A DNA stretch of 64,000 bases, taken from positions 14,142,601 to 14,206,600 of the forward strand of contig CM070877.1 of assembly GCA_036365515.1 (NCBI GenBank), in the 5' to 3' direction. The notes beneath the pieces were generated by a model. The model searched no databases. It was not told where the DNA came from and saw only the letters and a program-made list of their open reading frames with translations. The stretch comes from Torymus aiolomorphi. Lineage: Eukaryota; Arthropoda; Insecta; Hymenoptera; Torymidae. The position numbers were made by a program, and so were the translations under genes. Numbering within the stretch: position 1 is the stretch's first letter; each line of letters starts with the position of its first letter. Shown here in pieces: positions 46,490 through 60,668 of the stretch.

Positions 46490-46622
46490 AATAGTACATT
46501 TCGATACAAGTGTCAAAGTGTTGATTCTAGTACGAGCATTTTCGATACAGGGGGCGTAAAAACGATTTTAAAAATTTACAGAATGTGTAAAATCGCATTT
46601 TACGCACACTGTATCGAAAATA
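46490..46622. repeat. Foldback repeat related to the one at 35.3 kb
   Basis: It begins AATAGTACATTTCGATAC, shared with 35316-35334. Inverted arms ATTTTCGATACAG (46537-46549) and CTGTATCGAAAAT (46610-46622) enclose GCGTAAAA and TTTTACGC. Confidence 0.6.
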
Positions 46623-47209
46623 TTAAAATTTTGACGTCAGTTCAATTAAATATGATGTTCTTTTACCACAATATTCTGTTCAGATCTAATTATTGAAAAT
46701 ACAATTTTTTACTAAAATGAAACTATTTTACTTTACACTTGACGTAAAATCTTCTTATCTAGCATTATATTAAGCATGACTAATTTTACTGCAATGAATT
46801 GATTTTTCTATTTATAGGTCGATGAATTAAGTACACGGTGTCAATGTCATAATAAGCACATGTCATGTAAAAAAAAAAAAAAGTTCACGTCTGTTCAACT
46901 TTATTAATAGTGACAATATTAATCCATGTGAAAATAACTTTTTATTCAAATCAAAGAACAAATTCTTTCAAGCGATTCAGATTTTATCGATTACTTATTT
47001 CATTATTCAATTTCAGATAAATGAAGATACTTCTTTCGAATATATAGCTATATTACAGTAGATTCTCAACACGTTACACCTAGAATTGTATACAAAATAA
47101 TTCTTTTAAAAGAAGATAATTACAATAACGATTTTCTCGACAAAGACACTAAGGCTATTATTTGCGATCATTCATACCAACAAAAAATACGTGTTCAATC
47201 TAAAAAAAA

Positions 47210-47770
47210 AATTAGCCGCCTCCAAATCTTCCTTGTTACTTGCACCTTTCTCCCTCGTATCCAATCGCAACCCCTTCTCAATCTTGAAAACCACCACTCA
47301 CCTGCGATCCGCATAATTAAAGCCAATCCGCAATTCCCTCGACCCATCGCCATGCATATACGAAAACCACAAGTAGCGGCAGTGCTATACCTCCGCTCGC
47401 CGCAAAATCACTCTTGCGACAGCAGCGCAACAAGTTATCAATAAACCAGTGCTCAAACAAAGCCCTCGGAAATCCATCTCGCGGGGCGCAGGGGAAATTG
47501 AAAAGCGCTCGCGCGTCTTTTACCTGGGAGAATTCAATCGCGGGTAACGTTAACGTTTCCGATCGAATGGGAACGAGAAGAGGATCGCGTGAAGGGCTGT
47601 CGATTTTTGTCCTCCTTGCCGCGCGATTGTTGTGCATTGCTGCTGTGGCTGCGTGGAATGTGTCGGTTCAAGACTTTTGTAGGGCGCTGAGGTGGATTGT
47701 AGTGAGGGATGGGGCAGGTTGAGAGGAAGTGGTGAAGGATGGATTTCGAAGTGTTTTGAGAAAGAAGTAC
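47210..47770. other. GC-rich island with strong skew switch
   Basis: Bases 47221-47280 contain 24 C and 4 G, while 47701-47760 contain 2 C and 28 G. The CpG-rich centre is at 47380-47600. Overlapping ORFs on both strands are unrecognised. Confidence 0.5.
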
Positions 47771-50114
47771 TGGTGTGCTTGTATAAATACACGAGTCTTT
47801 AATTAGTTTATAAATTATATACCAAATTTTATATTAGTCCACTTGCTAAAAGGGATTTAGGTAACCTACTTTGTTCGTTGTAATGGTAAAGTATACAAAT
47901 TTTTATTTAGTGTAGTATAAATGTTTTATTTATTCATCACTAAGTTGATCTGATGAGTAAATTAATAATGTTGAAATTCTCTGATTCATTTATTTAGTTT
48001 TTAGAATTTGCAATTCATACTTCTATAATTACATAGAGAATTACTTGAACTGCTCAAAATTATCCCATGTATTTACCGATGCTTATTCTGTCACTAAATC
48101 TTTTGAAAATAAGTATATTATGTCTATATAAATCAAATTACATGAACTTCACAAAATTGCATTAACTTTAATGATGAAAAGAATTACTGGAATTCCAACA
48201 ACTTGTAACTACTGAGTAACAAACTTTATCAGAATGAAGATTAATCGCGACGCATTATTTGTCACATTCCAAAAAGTTCATTAATAGTTGGCTATAACAG
48301 AAGAACAGTAATTACATAGCGTATACGTATACTGCATAAATGGCCCAAGGATAGACATATAGGTGCATAACAAATTAAACCAACAGCGAGCAAGTTTTTA
48401 ATGTAATTTATTTGAAGAATTAATTACGTGAAATTTCGTAGACGCGTTAATAGGATACAAGTAATTTTCGGAAAATCGAAAATTCCTAGCATAACCCGAA
48501 CCGGATCAATATCCACATGTAGTACTAAATTATGGGCGTAACGCAATTTTCGTAAATCAATAATTAGATTCTAATAGTTTCGAACGTAGTTAACTCAAAT
48601 TTTCAAGTAAAATTATTTAGAGTTATATCAGATTGCGAGCAAGTCGAAGCGAAGTTTATCAGTTTATTATTTCTATTGTAAAATTAATCTGTATATGGTT
48701 GGACAAAATTATGTAAAATTACTAGTTTTATTATGTTCTATTAATAACTTATTTTATAAGTTAATAAATAGGTGTTTACTGACTTTTATCATGTGTTATA
48801 AACAGTTTAGAAAATTTTTTTATTTCTTCGTATACTTCTTTTTAGTTATGATTATATTTCTAACTGACTTAAGATTTAGTTATAAAGAACAATATTAACA
48901 TTTAAATATAAAAGTAAGTTTTAGCAATAACTTTAAAATTCATTAGAAAAACACAAGACCTTTATTATTTTTGAGAAAGTTCAACAAAAATTAGTTTCCG
49001 ACTTTTCTCTTAGAAATCCTTTCAGAAGTTTGGGTAGGTTTAATCAGACATTTACGACAAATGCAGAACTGGTAGGCTAAGTACAAAAAGTTCAACGTTC
49101 TAAACTACTTTTGAAATATTCAAAGTTTGCTTTCCGCATATTTAGTATTACTTCATTAGAATATGTCCCTCAGAATTCCAATTCCATACTAGAGATTATA
49201 GCTTTCTAGAAGAGGATAATTTTGTTTTTAAAAAGATAGTAAATCTTGATCCTATAACTAATGCCTTTCAAATTTCTGTAGAAAAAGAAGAGACTATATA
49301 ATATCATAAAAAACTGTTGAAAAAAATATGAATCTCATTTTGCTTCAAATAATCAATTGTTGATAGTACAAACTTGGATACTAATGGGCGCAAAATAGCA
49401 ACGACTTTTGTTTACAATTTCTATTTCTTAACTATTATATTAATCAACATTATACCTGACATGGAAAACTTAATTTTTATGTTACTAAGTAATATCTTTT
49501 AAAAATTTACATTATTTATTAAACAATTGACTGCGTAAAGTCACATCTCAAATAACAAGTAATTTGAGAGCTTTTCACGCCGTCTACCATTTAAAAATAA
49601 TTTCGCCTTATCAAATAATCTTGAACTCGAATAATACACAGCATGTATAATAACTAACCTTGTAACAAAAGTACAGTGCGACCCTATATTAAAAGCAGAT
49701 AACAAATTGCAACTTATAACGGTAGCACATTAGCAATACCAATAGCAGAAATAGAACCGCCACGCCTTATAGTATATCAAACCCCACATTACATCCCTCA
49801 TTAAACGTGGCTCCTCGTCAATAATCCAGCCCTCGTTCAATCTTTCTCCCTTCTACCGCGGTGCATTCACACCTACCTACACATCCCCGACATCAACAGC
49901 GCCACGCGCGGAAGAAAGACGGAAAACATGCACACATATTGGTGGCCGCAACAAGTAGCACTACACCACCACCACCGTCCACACACCCACGTCGAATGAA
50001 TTACACTCGCGCTAACGCGCGGTGGATTGTCGGCTGCCTTTTATGGAGATTGTAAAAAATTGTGCGCTGGATTATTGCCCGGCCAGAAGGAGGATTTTGT
50101 GACAGAAGTTTGCG

Positions 50115-50140
50115 GAGAAAGAGAGAGAGAGAGAGAGAGA
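50115..50140 (+). repeat. (GA)n microsatellite
   Basis: About 13 GA units in the G-rich right flank of an island. Confidence 0.9.
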
Positions 50141-53029
50141 CGGGGTGTAAAATTTTAAGAGGAGGGTAGTTTCGGGTTTCACGCGGTTCGCGGGTTTATT
50201 GAGACTTTTGAAGGAGACGGGAAGGAAAAGAAAGGGGAAGAAATTTTATCGGAGGCTTGGTAAAGGAGTGTAGAAGAAGTAGCCAATTTTGAATAAGAAA
50301 GTTGTTGAATTTTGGAAGATAATATTTTATCTGAAACAGAATGCACCATATTATTTCATCAGTAAATAATTTACGATCCTGACAACTTAATATTTTTTCT
50401 AGTTATAGTAAAATAGTCAAACAGTTAGCAAAATTGTATTTGCTTGTAATACCACGATAGAATATTCTTTTATTTAGATAGAAAATTCGATTGTAATCAC
50501 TAATGAAGATAGTTAAGGTATTAATGTGATTTGTATCTATGATCGAGTTGAACTGGTTCGTGAATCAATAAGCCGTAACTCACTTTCCACCTTACAAATT
50601 GGGAAAACAAATCAGATTTACTTATAAGCTCGCTAAAACTATCAATATCAGTTTTTAATAATATTTGCCAATCACTTAAATTCCGACAACAAATTTATTG
50701 AACAATAAGAAATGAACTTTCTTTTTTCTATATAACAAACGGAATCAAAGTACATCATTATTTTACATTATAACACAAATTGCTATTCAAAATCAATTCA
50801 CCGACTAAAATTGTTATTTTCATTCTATACAAGCCAACTTTTACAAGAAAAAAACTCTAAATTTAACGATTCTTCCTCCAACAAACATGTTCTCTCCTTC
50901 AATGACCATACACCAGCCATTTTTCCATACCTGAATTTTTCACAACCCCATTCGACCCCAATCACGCGCCATTCCTCTCCCGCAAAAAGGAAAACACTCG
51001 CACTCCGCTGCCATAACCACAGCAGTAGATCGTAAAATCCAGGCGCGTAGGAGCCGTATACGGATTTCGCACTGAGAGCTTTCGCGCGTAGCGAGCCTGA
51101 TTAATGAGCCGAAAAATGCGACCCGTGGGGCTCGTATAGACGAGCAGAAACGAGATCGCTGGCAGTGAGCGGTTTTTTTTGTTTATCAGCCAATGAGTGA
51201 TTTGTGTGGAAGTGAATTGGATTTTTCTCTGTGTGTTTATGGTTTGGTGAGGTATTTACAAAAGGTTGAATTTTGAGTCACATTTAAATTGAAAGTTGTT
51301 TAATTTTCTATATAATAATGGTAAAAGGTGTTGAAAATTAAATCTGTTAAATTCATACACTTGAAGCATATATTATAACTAATTATAATATATGAGTTTT
51401 ATAAAAATTAAAAAATCCTGGCATCTATTATAATAACGGATAATTATCTATAGCTACTATTTATACATTGCGAACATTTCAGACACATAATAATCAACCT
51501 AAGTGTGTTTCTAATTAGAGCGACAACTTCATTAGACCCAATATAACAGTAGCGACGATTCCACGCAAGATAAACCTCCTTACTTATGCACAAGATAAGC
51601 CGCTTACAATTTTAGCCGCAGCTCGTTAGTAGCCCTCTTTCTAATTATCGCGTGACGTGAACAGTACCGCGGCTACACTTTTAATTCAACCGGATTTATA
51701 TCGGTTTGTGTCCACGTTTCACCCTCTGAAAGTCCTGGAAAAAGAAAAACGCGTACAAAGAATAAGTACACGTGAACGGAATATAATCGCGAAAGTGCAA
51801 GTCAAATGAAACGAGCTGGAGGTAAAGCCCGAGTCGAGCATTTTTTTACGCGCTGAACAGAGGTGTAAGGGAAACAATAGTTCTTCGTTTATAAACTTGA
51901 ATATTTATTAGGTACAAATGAAATCCATTAGGCAAATTACTTTTGTATTTTAAATGATAATGATGTTTTTCATAGGCGCATTCTTGTGGTTCCATCTTTC
52001 ATTTCATATTTATGTGAAGGTGAAATACACAATTAATATTAAAAAGTAACTACTTCCACTTTTAAAGGTACTAATTATTTAATTTTAGCTAAAAGTATTG
52101 CTTCCTCCTAGAGACGAAAGCTTTGTGAAAGTAAAAAAAAATTTTTGAGAAAATTAGTTAAGAATGTTGTTTAGCAAATTTGGAATCGAAGTAGAATATT
52201 TTTAGAAAATGTCCGTATGGATGTGGATGTATGTGTGTCTGGGGGGAGGGGGGGATGTATTTTTATTTATTTTCGGTATCAAACGTAATATTTTAATATT
52301 TTAAGGATAGTTTGTGTTTGGGTCAATTTTTCAATTTTTTGAAATGAACACTTTTATTTTCATGGATTTTGAAGTATAAATAATGGCAGTTTTTGTACAT
52401 TAATCAAATGAATTTGTTGGGCAGAATATTCATCCATAAATTTCGGATATTTTTAAGGTTAATTTTTTTTATATTTTTTTCTTCAAATCATAATTTCCAT
52501 AAGTAACGATTTGAAGCACAGGTAATTTCAAGGATTTTGTAGTTAATATTATAATCAATTAATATGTCATAAAAATATATACAATCTATCTATAGTCATT
52601 TTTAAATTATGTATGAAAACTCAATAAAATTACAGGTAGATTTCAGTGGTAGATTTCGGTTAGGTGCGTAGTTTGTAGCGGCAATTCCTTATAAGAAGAA
52701 TTGGGACAGTCATCAATGTTTTTTTATTTGTATTTTATATATTAGTTTTATTGCGAATATTAATTGATAAAATGTGGTATGATACAATTAATTATTGGCA
52801 TAAAAAATTAAAACAAGGTTGATGTGAGCTAGCGATAGCTGTGAGCATGCGAGGGGAGATGGATGAATTGTTAGGTTATTAAAATAAATTATTAAAACAT
52901 AGAATTGTATTAAAAATTAAGGTATTCGAAACGTTAAGCACGAGTGAAAACAAGATGAGAGAAACAAATAAAACGTAATAAAAAAACTAGTAAAAAAATA
53001 AAAAAGAAAAGCTTAACGCGTGCTTTCTT
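50141..53029. other. AT-rich non-coding DNA with one island
   Basis: An island near 50900-51260 goes from C-rich to G/T-rich. A pure G tract, GGGGGGAGGGGGGG, is at 52241-52254. Nothing else was identified. Confidence 0.45.
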
Positions 53030-53560
53030 CGCCGTGCGAGGTCCTCAACGCGAGACAAAATCTCAGAAAAAGACCTTTTCGCTGCGGTTATTAAGCCGCC
53101 CCGTTATGCACGTAGCGGAAATGTATCCGCACTGAGCGAGGGATGGGAACTTTTTATGCCGTTGTACGAGTCAGGTGCCCTCAGCGAAAGCCATGCTAGA
53201 TGAGCTTCTCTCGGTGGAGAAATCTGGCGCGACTCCAGTGAGTCTATAGGAGGAGGTCCGTCTCCTTCGCGTCGCGGCGAGCGAGTGCACTCCGAAATTT
53301 TGGAGCGCAACAAAATACCTCGGCTTGAGAGAGGACCGAACTTTCCTCCCCGCTGATTGGCCGTCGCAAGGGCGGTTACCAAAGTTAGCAGGTGAGGCTG
53401 CTGCTCGTGTTGCGAGTCTGTTCGCTCCCCTCTCTGCAAGTCCGAGGGTATGGCCCGTTGAGCAAGCAGCGACGCCGAGTTTCCCCGAAGCTCTCGAGGC
53501 ACGTCGATGCTCCGCTCTGCGGAGAAAAAAAGTTGGGCTCTACTATTTCTCGGATTTGAA
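53030..53560. other. GC-rich block of unknown nature
   Basis: About 530 bp of GC-rich DNA without the skew switch seen in the other islands. It has an ATTGG box near 53359 and several GCGAG and CTCGC motifs. The longest frame (minus 53104-53607, 167 codons) is not recognised and is open partly because GC is high. It could be an LTR or promoter fragment. Confidence 0.3.
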
Positions 53561-56500
53561 TAAGTTTGAGAGAAAAAAATATAAATCGCAATTGTTGCGG
53601 ACGTCAAGGTATCAATACATTAGTTTGAGGAAGCTACGTGACAGTAATATAATTGGTACCGGTTTTTCTCTTTGAATTACAGAATAATCTCGCTCTAACC
53701 TTTAATCTAAACTCTCACCCCGTTTAAAATGTAAATTTAAGTAATACCTTAAATTTAGTTTAAATATCACATTATTTATATGAAATGTCACCCCAAGTTA
53801 GGCTATTATATGCTTCTCTATTACATCAAATAAAACTTCATTTCTGAAAACTTTTAAATTGCCTCAAAGTATTGTACGTAAAAAGCCCTTTCTTATTTTT
53901 ATTTATAATGAAATTTCATCTTAATTAAGAAATTTCTTTCAAGCCTCTATTTACCAACACTGCTTTTGTGCGGAAAAATTTCAAATGAGCCCTGTCGATT
54001 TTCCAATAATTACTCCGTAACAGCCTTTATAATAAATAGATTTACTGAGACAAAAGATACCATCACGAGTCTAAAAGAAAGCAGCTCCGCATTTTAAATA
54101 ACGTCAAAAACTACACACTGTTAGCTAATTTTTAATCTTCTAAAAAAAGACCTCACCCTTCAAAGCCTCGCATCTCACAGCAGCGATCGCCAATCACCTC
54201 CGAGCACGCGAAAAAGAAAAATAATCGGTCACCTCTCTCCCACAGCCAAGAACGCAAATTAAGTGGAGCAGGCGCGAGCAAAGTCAGACTCGACCGCATC
54301 GATGTAAACCGCACCGCGCGCGTGCGAGGCGGAGAGGGTGTGGTCGAGGGAAAATTGAATTAACCGAACGCACACGCGCACACGCGCGACTCGCCACATG
54401 CCCTCCCCGTACGTGTGTAACTGGCACGAAAGCACGTAACACACATATATACACACTGACTTGGAGAAGCGCCGCGGGCATCGCGCGCTCGTGATACAGT
54501 CAGTCTGTCTCGGGCTCGTTTTCGCGCTCGTGTAGTAGAAAATTAACTGGGGAAAGAGTGGGAGGCGGTTACGGCGAGGATAGAGGAATAACGGGAGAAT
54601 GTGGATGAATGAAAAAAGAAGGTGTGATATTTTGCAAAGTGCTTATTTAATAATTTAATAGTATTATTTATATTGAAAGAGATTTAGCGATTAAAAGAAG
54701 GAAGAAGCGAAAATTACAAATGCCACTTTGGTATAGAGAGTGAATGAATGATTTGGGAGAGAGAACAGTATACTGAGATTGCAGTAACGAATAAGAGAGC
54801 TACGTCTTTATGAAATATTTACAAAGGTCGTTAGAGTGTTCAAACGATGGACAATTATGCACGTTAAAATACAACCCTGTAGATAAAGAATCGATTCGAT
54901 AATCGGGTTTTCATAATAGAATCTCCGGACATACAGTTATTTATTGAAAGCTTATTTAAATTATACTAATTTATTGAGCTTTAATATAGACAACATTATT
55001 TTAGCTACACCTTTCAAAAAATTATAATTTGAAAATGGAGTAGCTACGCAAAAAATATAGAATAACAATATTGAGAATCAAATATAAGAATTCACATTTT
55101 TACTCTTTATTTTTCTATACATAAACATTTCTACAGTTTATACTATTATCCGAAACATCAAAAAAAGATTTGACTGGAAAACAAATTAACCACAATGAAA
55201 AGGTCCACTAAAAATCAACCAGGTGCCGACATTTCTTCATTTTCTCCATTTATTTAAAATTATTTTTAAATTTATATCTTTTCAAAGATCATCTCATTTG
55301 AAAATGTCCCAATTAACCTCCCATTTTCAACGCAATTTAACTTCAAATTTATTCACTTGTAAAAAACTAAATTCAAGCCCAGCTTCAAAGACAAAGCAAA
55401 TAGTTGAACTACTCTCTTTTAAACAGAGAGAAAAAAAGGTTAAACGAAGATAATAATTGTCGTACACGGTTTGCACATTTGAAATGAGCGCTCAGCCGCT
55501 TTATTACCTTCCAGATAAAGAAATGTTTTTTTTTTTTTTCAAGGCAACTGTGCGCACTCATCGGGCATCATAAAAGGGGCGAATGCATTGCGCAAATGCG
55601 CGCTAAACGAATCCACGCGCAACGTCGAGCTGTAAAAAGTGTTTACATAATCTTCACCGCATGAAAACTCTCCTGAACGTAAAATATTCCCCACATTCGC
55701 GCCCACTAATCAGCCACTCTGTATTCCTGTCTTATTATTGTTTCCACGTTTACGTTGTGCAACGCCTCCGGACATACCTATACAATTAAAATTAAATTAC
55801 ATCGATCGGGGGCAGATACACACATATATATATATATATAGCAGAGCGCTATACAAATAATAACTCTGCGCATTAATTAAATGAGAATGATAATTTAATT
55901 AATTGAACGGGGCGTGGGACGTTCGGCGGGTGATTTGAATAATAACGAATTCGCTTGTTTGGCTTTTTCAATGCAATTTCAATAGGGGGGGGCGACATAA
56001 ATTGTTATACTGTTTTCGTAAGCCCAGGTACACGCTTTTAAAGTGTTTATTGTCTTCGTGATAAAGGATTGGTCGATTAGCGCTAAATAATCCTTTAAAT
56101 AATCTACTTTTTAATTGAGCGCTTATCCGTGGCGTTGTTATGTAGAGAAGCGAACGCGTTGGTTACGGTGCGCGTTTAAAAACCAATTTTTCGCGAATTT
56201 TTACTAATAGACTCGATGATTACTGCATTTTATTATATCTGTACACTTGATACTGAAATTTTATGTTACAAAATTAATTAAACGAATTATATACACTGCG
56301 TATAAGTGAGCGTTTTTAGAATTAATCGCATGCATTAACAATTCCATTTGCCCTGACCATTTGTAGTTTTACTTTAATAGATAAATAATTTATTTAAGCA
56401 TAATGAGATTATATTTATTATTATTAATATATCCTTTTAAACATCGCATTACTCGAAATTCAATTATATTTATTCACCTCATCTACAATAATACCCTTTT

Positions 56501-59500
56501 CCTAACTATTTATCGAAGTATAAACTTACACATTTGACAAACCGCTCAAAAATCAATAAAGAACTTATGTTTATCGGTCGAATTTTTACTCGACATCCTC
56601 TTAACACCTACGCTTGTCTGCTAAAAAAACGACTGTACTCAACTGCGGACAATTTCGCCTAAAGGAAACATATTCGGTAATAGGATACACCGACCTTCAC
56701 TCGCAAAATAAGCTGCGCGAAACAGCTTTCCGAATTTGTCGCTATTAAAAAAAAAAAAAGAATACACACACACATACAAAAGTTCAGATACGCGTAGCGC
56801 TATACAATTCCGCTAAAAGCCCGCAAAAAGTCCCTCCCTTATTTATCCAGGCATGAATTTTTTAATCTCATAAGCCCTTCGCGTATAGGGATCTACCTAT
56901 ATTTTCATATTTTTTCGCCCGCCGTTGCCTCCCCCGGCTGCATTCGAAACGCAGACCATAATACGCTTTTGCATCGCGGAAAAACCTTCACCCAAGCGAT
57001 TGCTACCTTCCTCCCCTCGCAACGCACACTTCACTTTCTCCTTTTCATTGTGCCGCCGTGTTTGTGTGTTTTTCCTCGACCATTCAGTCGAAAGGATGAA
57101 AAAAAAACAAATTTCGATACGTCACTTATTGACTCTCTCGGTATGTATGTGTATTATATAAATATACTCACCGGTGTGTCCGGGACCTCTGTTTTTTCTT
57201 CCCAGCCCCGCCCGCGCGTGCGTCAAGGAATTCCTGAAACATAAAGGAAGACGAGTCGTGCGTTAGGTATTCCGTTTAAGAATACTACAGGCTGTTGCGC
57301 GTATTGTATAAGACGAGCGAGCGTTGAGTTGCTAGGTTTTCCACGTAAAGGTTGCGCAGGGCGTCGCGTTTAATGTTGCATGCTTCGTAAATGCGCGCGC
57401 GCTCTCGTGTGGTGGATTTGCGGCGATGCGCCGGAGTAAAGTAAGCCGGAGAGTATATAGAAGTGGGAACAATTAGATTAAGTTTGCGGGAAATCGCGGT
57501 GAATTTAGGAGAAAAGTGAGTATAGGTATCTACCTTATCGACGTAATTTGCCTTTAAAGTTATTATAATTTATTGTTCAGTGTAAAGTAAAAAAATAGTA
57601 TCATGTTAGCAGTTCGCGGTAATCTACTTTGTGATAATCGTATGATAAAAAATCTCCTATTAATTAGTATAATTTTTTGTAAAATGTAAAAAGGTTTAAT
57701 TTATTTTTTACATATTTATCGCGTATTTGGTGCGTATGTTGACAAATTGCGAGTTACTAAAGCCAAAGCGCACTGTAATCTCTTACGCTCAATTTTACGT
57801 AGAGAGAAAAGTATGAACATCCAATCATCACGGACTCCGCGAAGACTAGACTATCTTTTCATTCGCACCGGTGCTGCAATCGACGTGCAAATCGAGGAAA
57901 AAAATGTAACAATTTATTCCACTGCTTGCTTTTCTTTTTTGTCATATAGCCGAGTTTTGTCGCGAGTGTTCCGTCGGGAACAGTCGAGCTTCGCTACAAA
58001 ATCTCTCTTGTAATCAGAATTGAAAAGCGTTCGTGAATTCCTACGATTATCGTTATTTAAAACGTCGTTGCTACAAAACAATATCTCTAAAAAAGTGACA
58101 ACATTTTATAAATGTATAAAATTGTAGTATAAATTTAATGGCTTTAACTATATATTTATTGCCAAAACAAAAGTGTTAAAAACATTTTTATGATATTAGG
58201 ACATCTGCGGCTTAATAATTTCTCGAATATTCTAGATGCTATCGAAAAGAAGTTGATGAGACTAACCCCAGCACGACCAAACCATCACACACAAACATAT
58301 ACATACATATACACACACACATCGTCATTACCACTACCACCACCGCGACATGCCCGCTAACCGTGTGCCAAAGTTTTCCACTAATCTCATCAGCCCAATA
58401 ACTGCCGGCAGCGTCGCGTCCCCCGATTCCCCGCGGCTACCGCGCGTCTTCGTACAGACGTCAGTCCGCGGCGACGTTAATTCCTCTCAACTTAAAAACT
58501 CCACCAGAGGCAAAAAAGAAAGCGAGGGCATTAAATTAAAATACGAGGTAAGTATTAGGATCGTTAAAGTCACGCGCGACCGCGCGGCTGTAAAAGAAGC
58601 AGCGGTGCTGGCTGCTTTGCACTTTGATTGGAAGAGCGAGAGAGAGGAGAAAATACGAGCTGCCAATCTGCGCGAAGGGACGTAAAAGTCGTGCGACGGC
58701 TGTACTGTTTATATTAAACGGTGGGAGGGGCAAGTGCGACAGCGAATGTCGCCTTGTTCCTTTTATCGATTAACACGCGGTACGGACGTATCTTTTCGTT
58801 TGTAAATCGTAAAGAGCGAAGTTTTTAATTTTTGGGGATGGAGTCGAAGTGTTGGAATGGGTAGGAAAATTAATGTTTATCGAGTGTGATGCGAATTGTT
58901 GAAGTAACTTTTCATTGTATACCTTATTTATTATTATTAGTCATTGCATTCTGTAATAATGCTAATAGTCATTTTCTTTCTCTGGTAGAAATTCATCTAT
59001 ATGAAATGGCCAAGAAGTTAGAAAATAGCTAGTAAAACTGGCTAATTAATCGCTAGATTAATGTAACTTAGATTGACGTAACATCAAAATATTCGCATGG
59101 TACAGAATCTCATATACCATTTACTCTGAATTTAAAACTGCCAAATAAATTCTCACAAATTTGAAAATATACCAACGAAAAATAACAACATAACGAAGCA
59201 AAATTGAAACGTTGAAGATGAGTTTGAAATACAGTTTTGCAATTAAAATAAAATCAATTACAACGCAAGTGTTTCATTTCGAAAACTTATCGAGTTAGCC
59301 GTCGATTTGATCATCATCAGAGCTGACGTGACCTGTCACAAACCTACGTTTCAATTATCGATCCCTATGTGTTTCGTGTCGAAAAATATGACGGTGTAAA
59401 TCAAGATGATCTAGTTTCCGCGAAATAATGCGCACATTTATCCTGTACACTCATCTCTATAAACAGGCCATTATTAGATCCTGTCATGAACATTACTGAT

Positions 59501-60534
59501 GTAACATCGGACCTTGAAAACAAAGAAACTGCCATTCAACAAAATTCCTTTTACAAGATGAGGTATTATAATAGACTTTGAACTTTCTACGAAAAGCTTC
59601 TTTGCATCCGGAATCACGTCGCATTATCGAACGAGCCGCGCGCAGGAGGCAAGAACGCCGAAAACTGCCGCGGACAACTATTCGGCCAACGAAGTCGAGC
59701 ATGAAAACCAAATATTTGCCAATTTCGAGCTCGGGTATACTTAGACCGTTCGGGCTAACCAAATATACAAGCCGATCCCGCATAATTCGAATAGCCGAAT
59801 GCCGCGCGCTGTGCGCCTCGAATCCGAATTAATTTCGAATATCTAAAGGATTCGCTAGCTGTACAACTCTCTGCTATCTCGTTTCGGAGAGTTTGCTGCA
59901 CAAACGTTGCGCGCGTGCGTCGTGGATAGGGATTAATCGTTTACAATTTACTTATTAGAGAATTCTCGTTGTTGGGGCGAATGCATTCTGAGAATGCGCA
60001 AGGTACAAGAAATACATTCGAATAATGTGGTTGTCAGAGGCAGCCAGTAAAGTAGATGAAGAGTTAGCGTAGTCAGACAAGAACATTTTTCAAAAGTACA
60101 AAATTATAGTATTGAAAACGTCGTCTACACTTCCGCAGTAATAATTAACGTCTTAATTCATACTCATCTGCCTCAACTAATTTAATATCATTAATAAATC
60201 TATTAACAATTTTCTGTTCACCTCCCCTCATAATTAAGCAAATCCAAAACCCGAACGACCGAATTTTCTCAATCTCTAACGTACCAGAACCCGGCAAAAA
60301 TCCTGCACACGACGGCCGCCACCCTCTTCCTTCCAGCCGCACAATCAACACGTATCTCGCTCTCTCCCCTCTCTCCCAGCCACCCTCGCTGTACAACGCA
60401 GCCGAGCGCGCCCCGGACCAGCAGCAGCAGCAGCAGCAGCCGGCGGTGGCGCTGGCTAGGAAATGGCTGCCACCTGTAGCTATTGATCGGGAGGGCGAAG
60501 GCAGCCGACGTGTATTTTCCGCTAGCGCGTCGTT

Positions 60535-60535
<1 letters not shown>
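53561..60535. other. Non-coding DNA with islands
   Basis: Islands lie near 54140-54620, 57180-57480 (weak skew), 58260-58880 and 60220 onward. A (TA)n tract lies at about 55820-55841. ORFs in this interval are short and unrecognised. Confidence 0.45.
60419..60439 (+). repeat. (CAG)7 tract
   Basis: Seven CAG units in a CpG-rich segment. One frame would give polyglutamine within a long ATG-less open frame, but coding is not supported. Confidence 0.9.
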
Positions 60536-60583
<48 letters not shown>

Positions 60584-60635
60584 TCTCCCCTCTTCTGCCT
60601 TATAAACCTACGGACGCGTCGCGCGATCAGAGTTC

Positions 60636-60665
<30 letters not shown>
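60536..60665. repeat. (TC)n and (GA)n tracts in inverted order
   Basis: A TC tract at about 60536-60590 and a GA tract at about 60638-60665 are separated by 47 bp and can pair as a hairpin. They sit at the centre of a skew-switch island (60241-60300: 19 C, 7 G; 60721-60780: 8 C, 20 G). Confidence 0.85.

Positions 60666-60668
<3 letters not shown>

Larger units (their letters stand above)
44315..50114. other. Non-coding DNA with three islands
   Basis: Skew-switch islands lie near 45130-45480, 47210-47770 and 49740-50300. A foldback repeat lies at 46490-46622. The rest is AT-rich and featureless to my reading. The short ORFs show no domains. Confidence 0.5.

Noticed and set aside
53104..53607. 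167-codon minus-strand ORF
   Set aside because: The longest ORF outside transposons, but in a GC-rich block with open frames on both strands and no known motif. Left as an unassigned block.
59258..59345. CUGAUGAUGAUC ... CGAAAUGAAAC on the minus strand, hammerhead-like
   Set aside because: The core spacing is wrong, no helix II forms between the two parts and no cleavage triplet follows.
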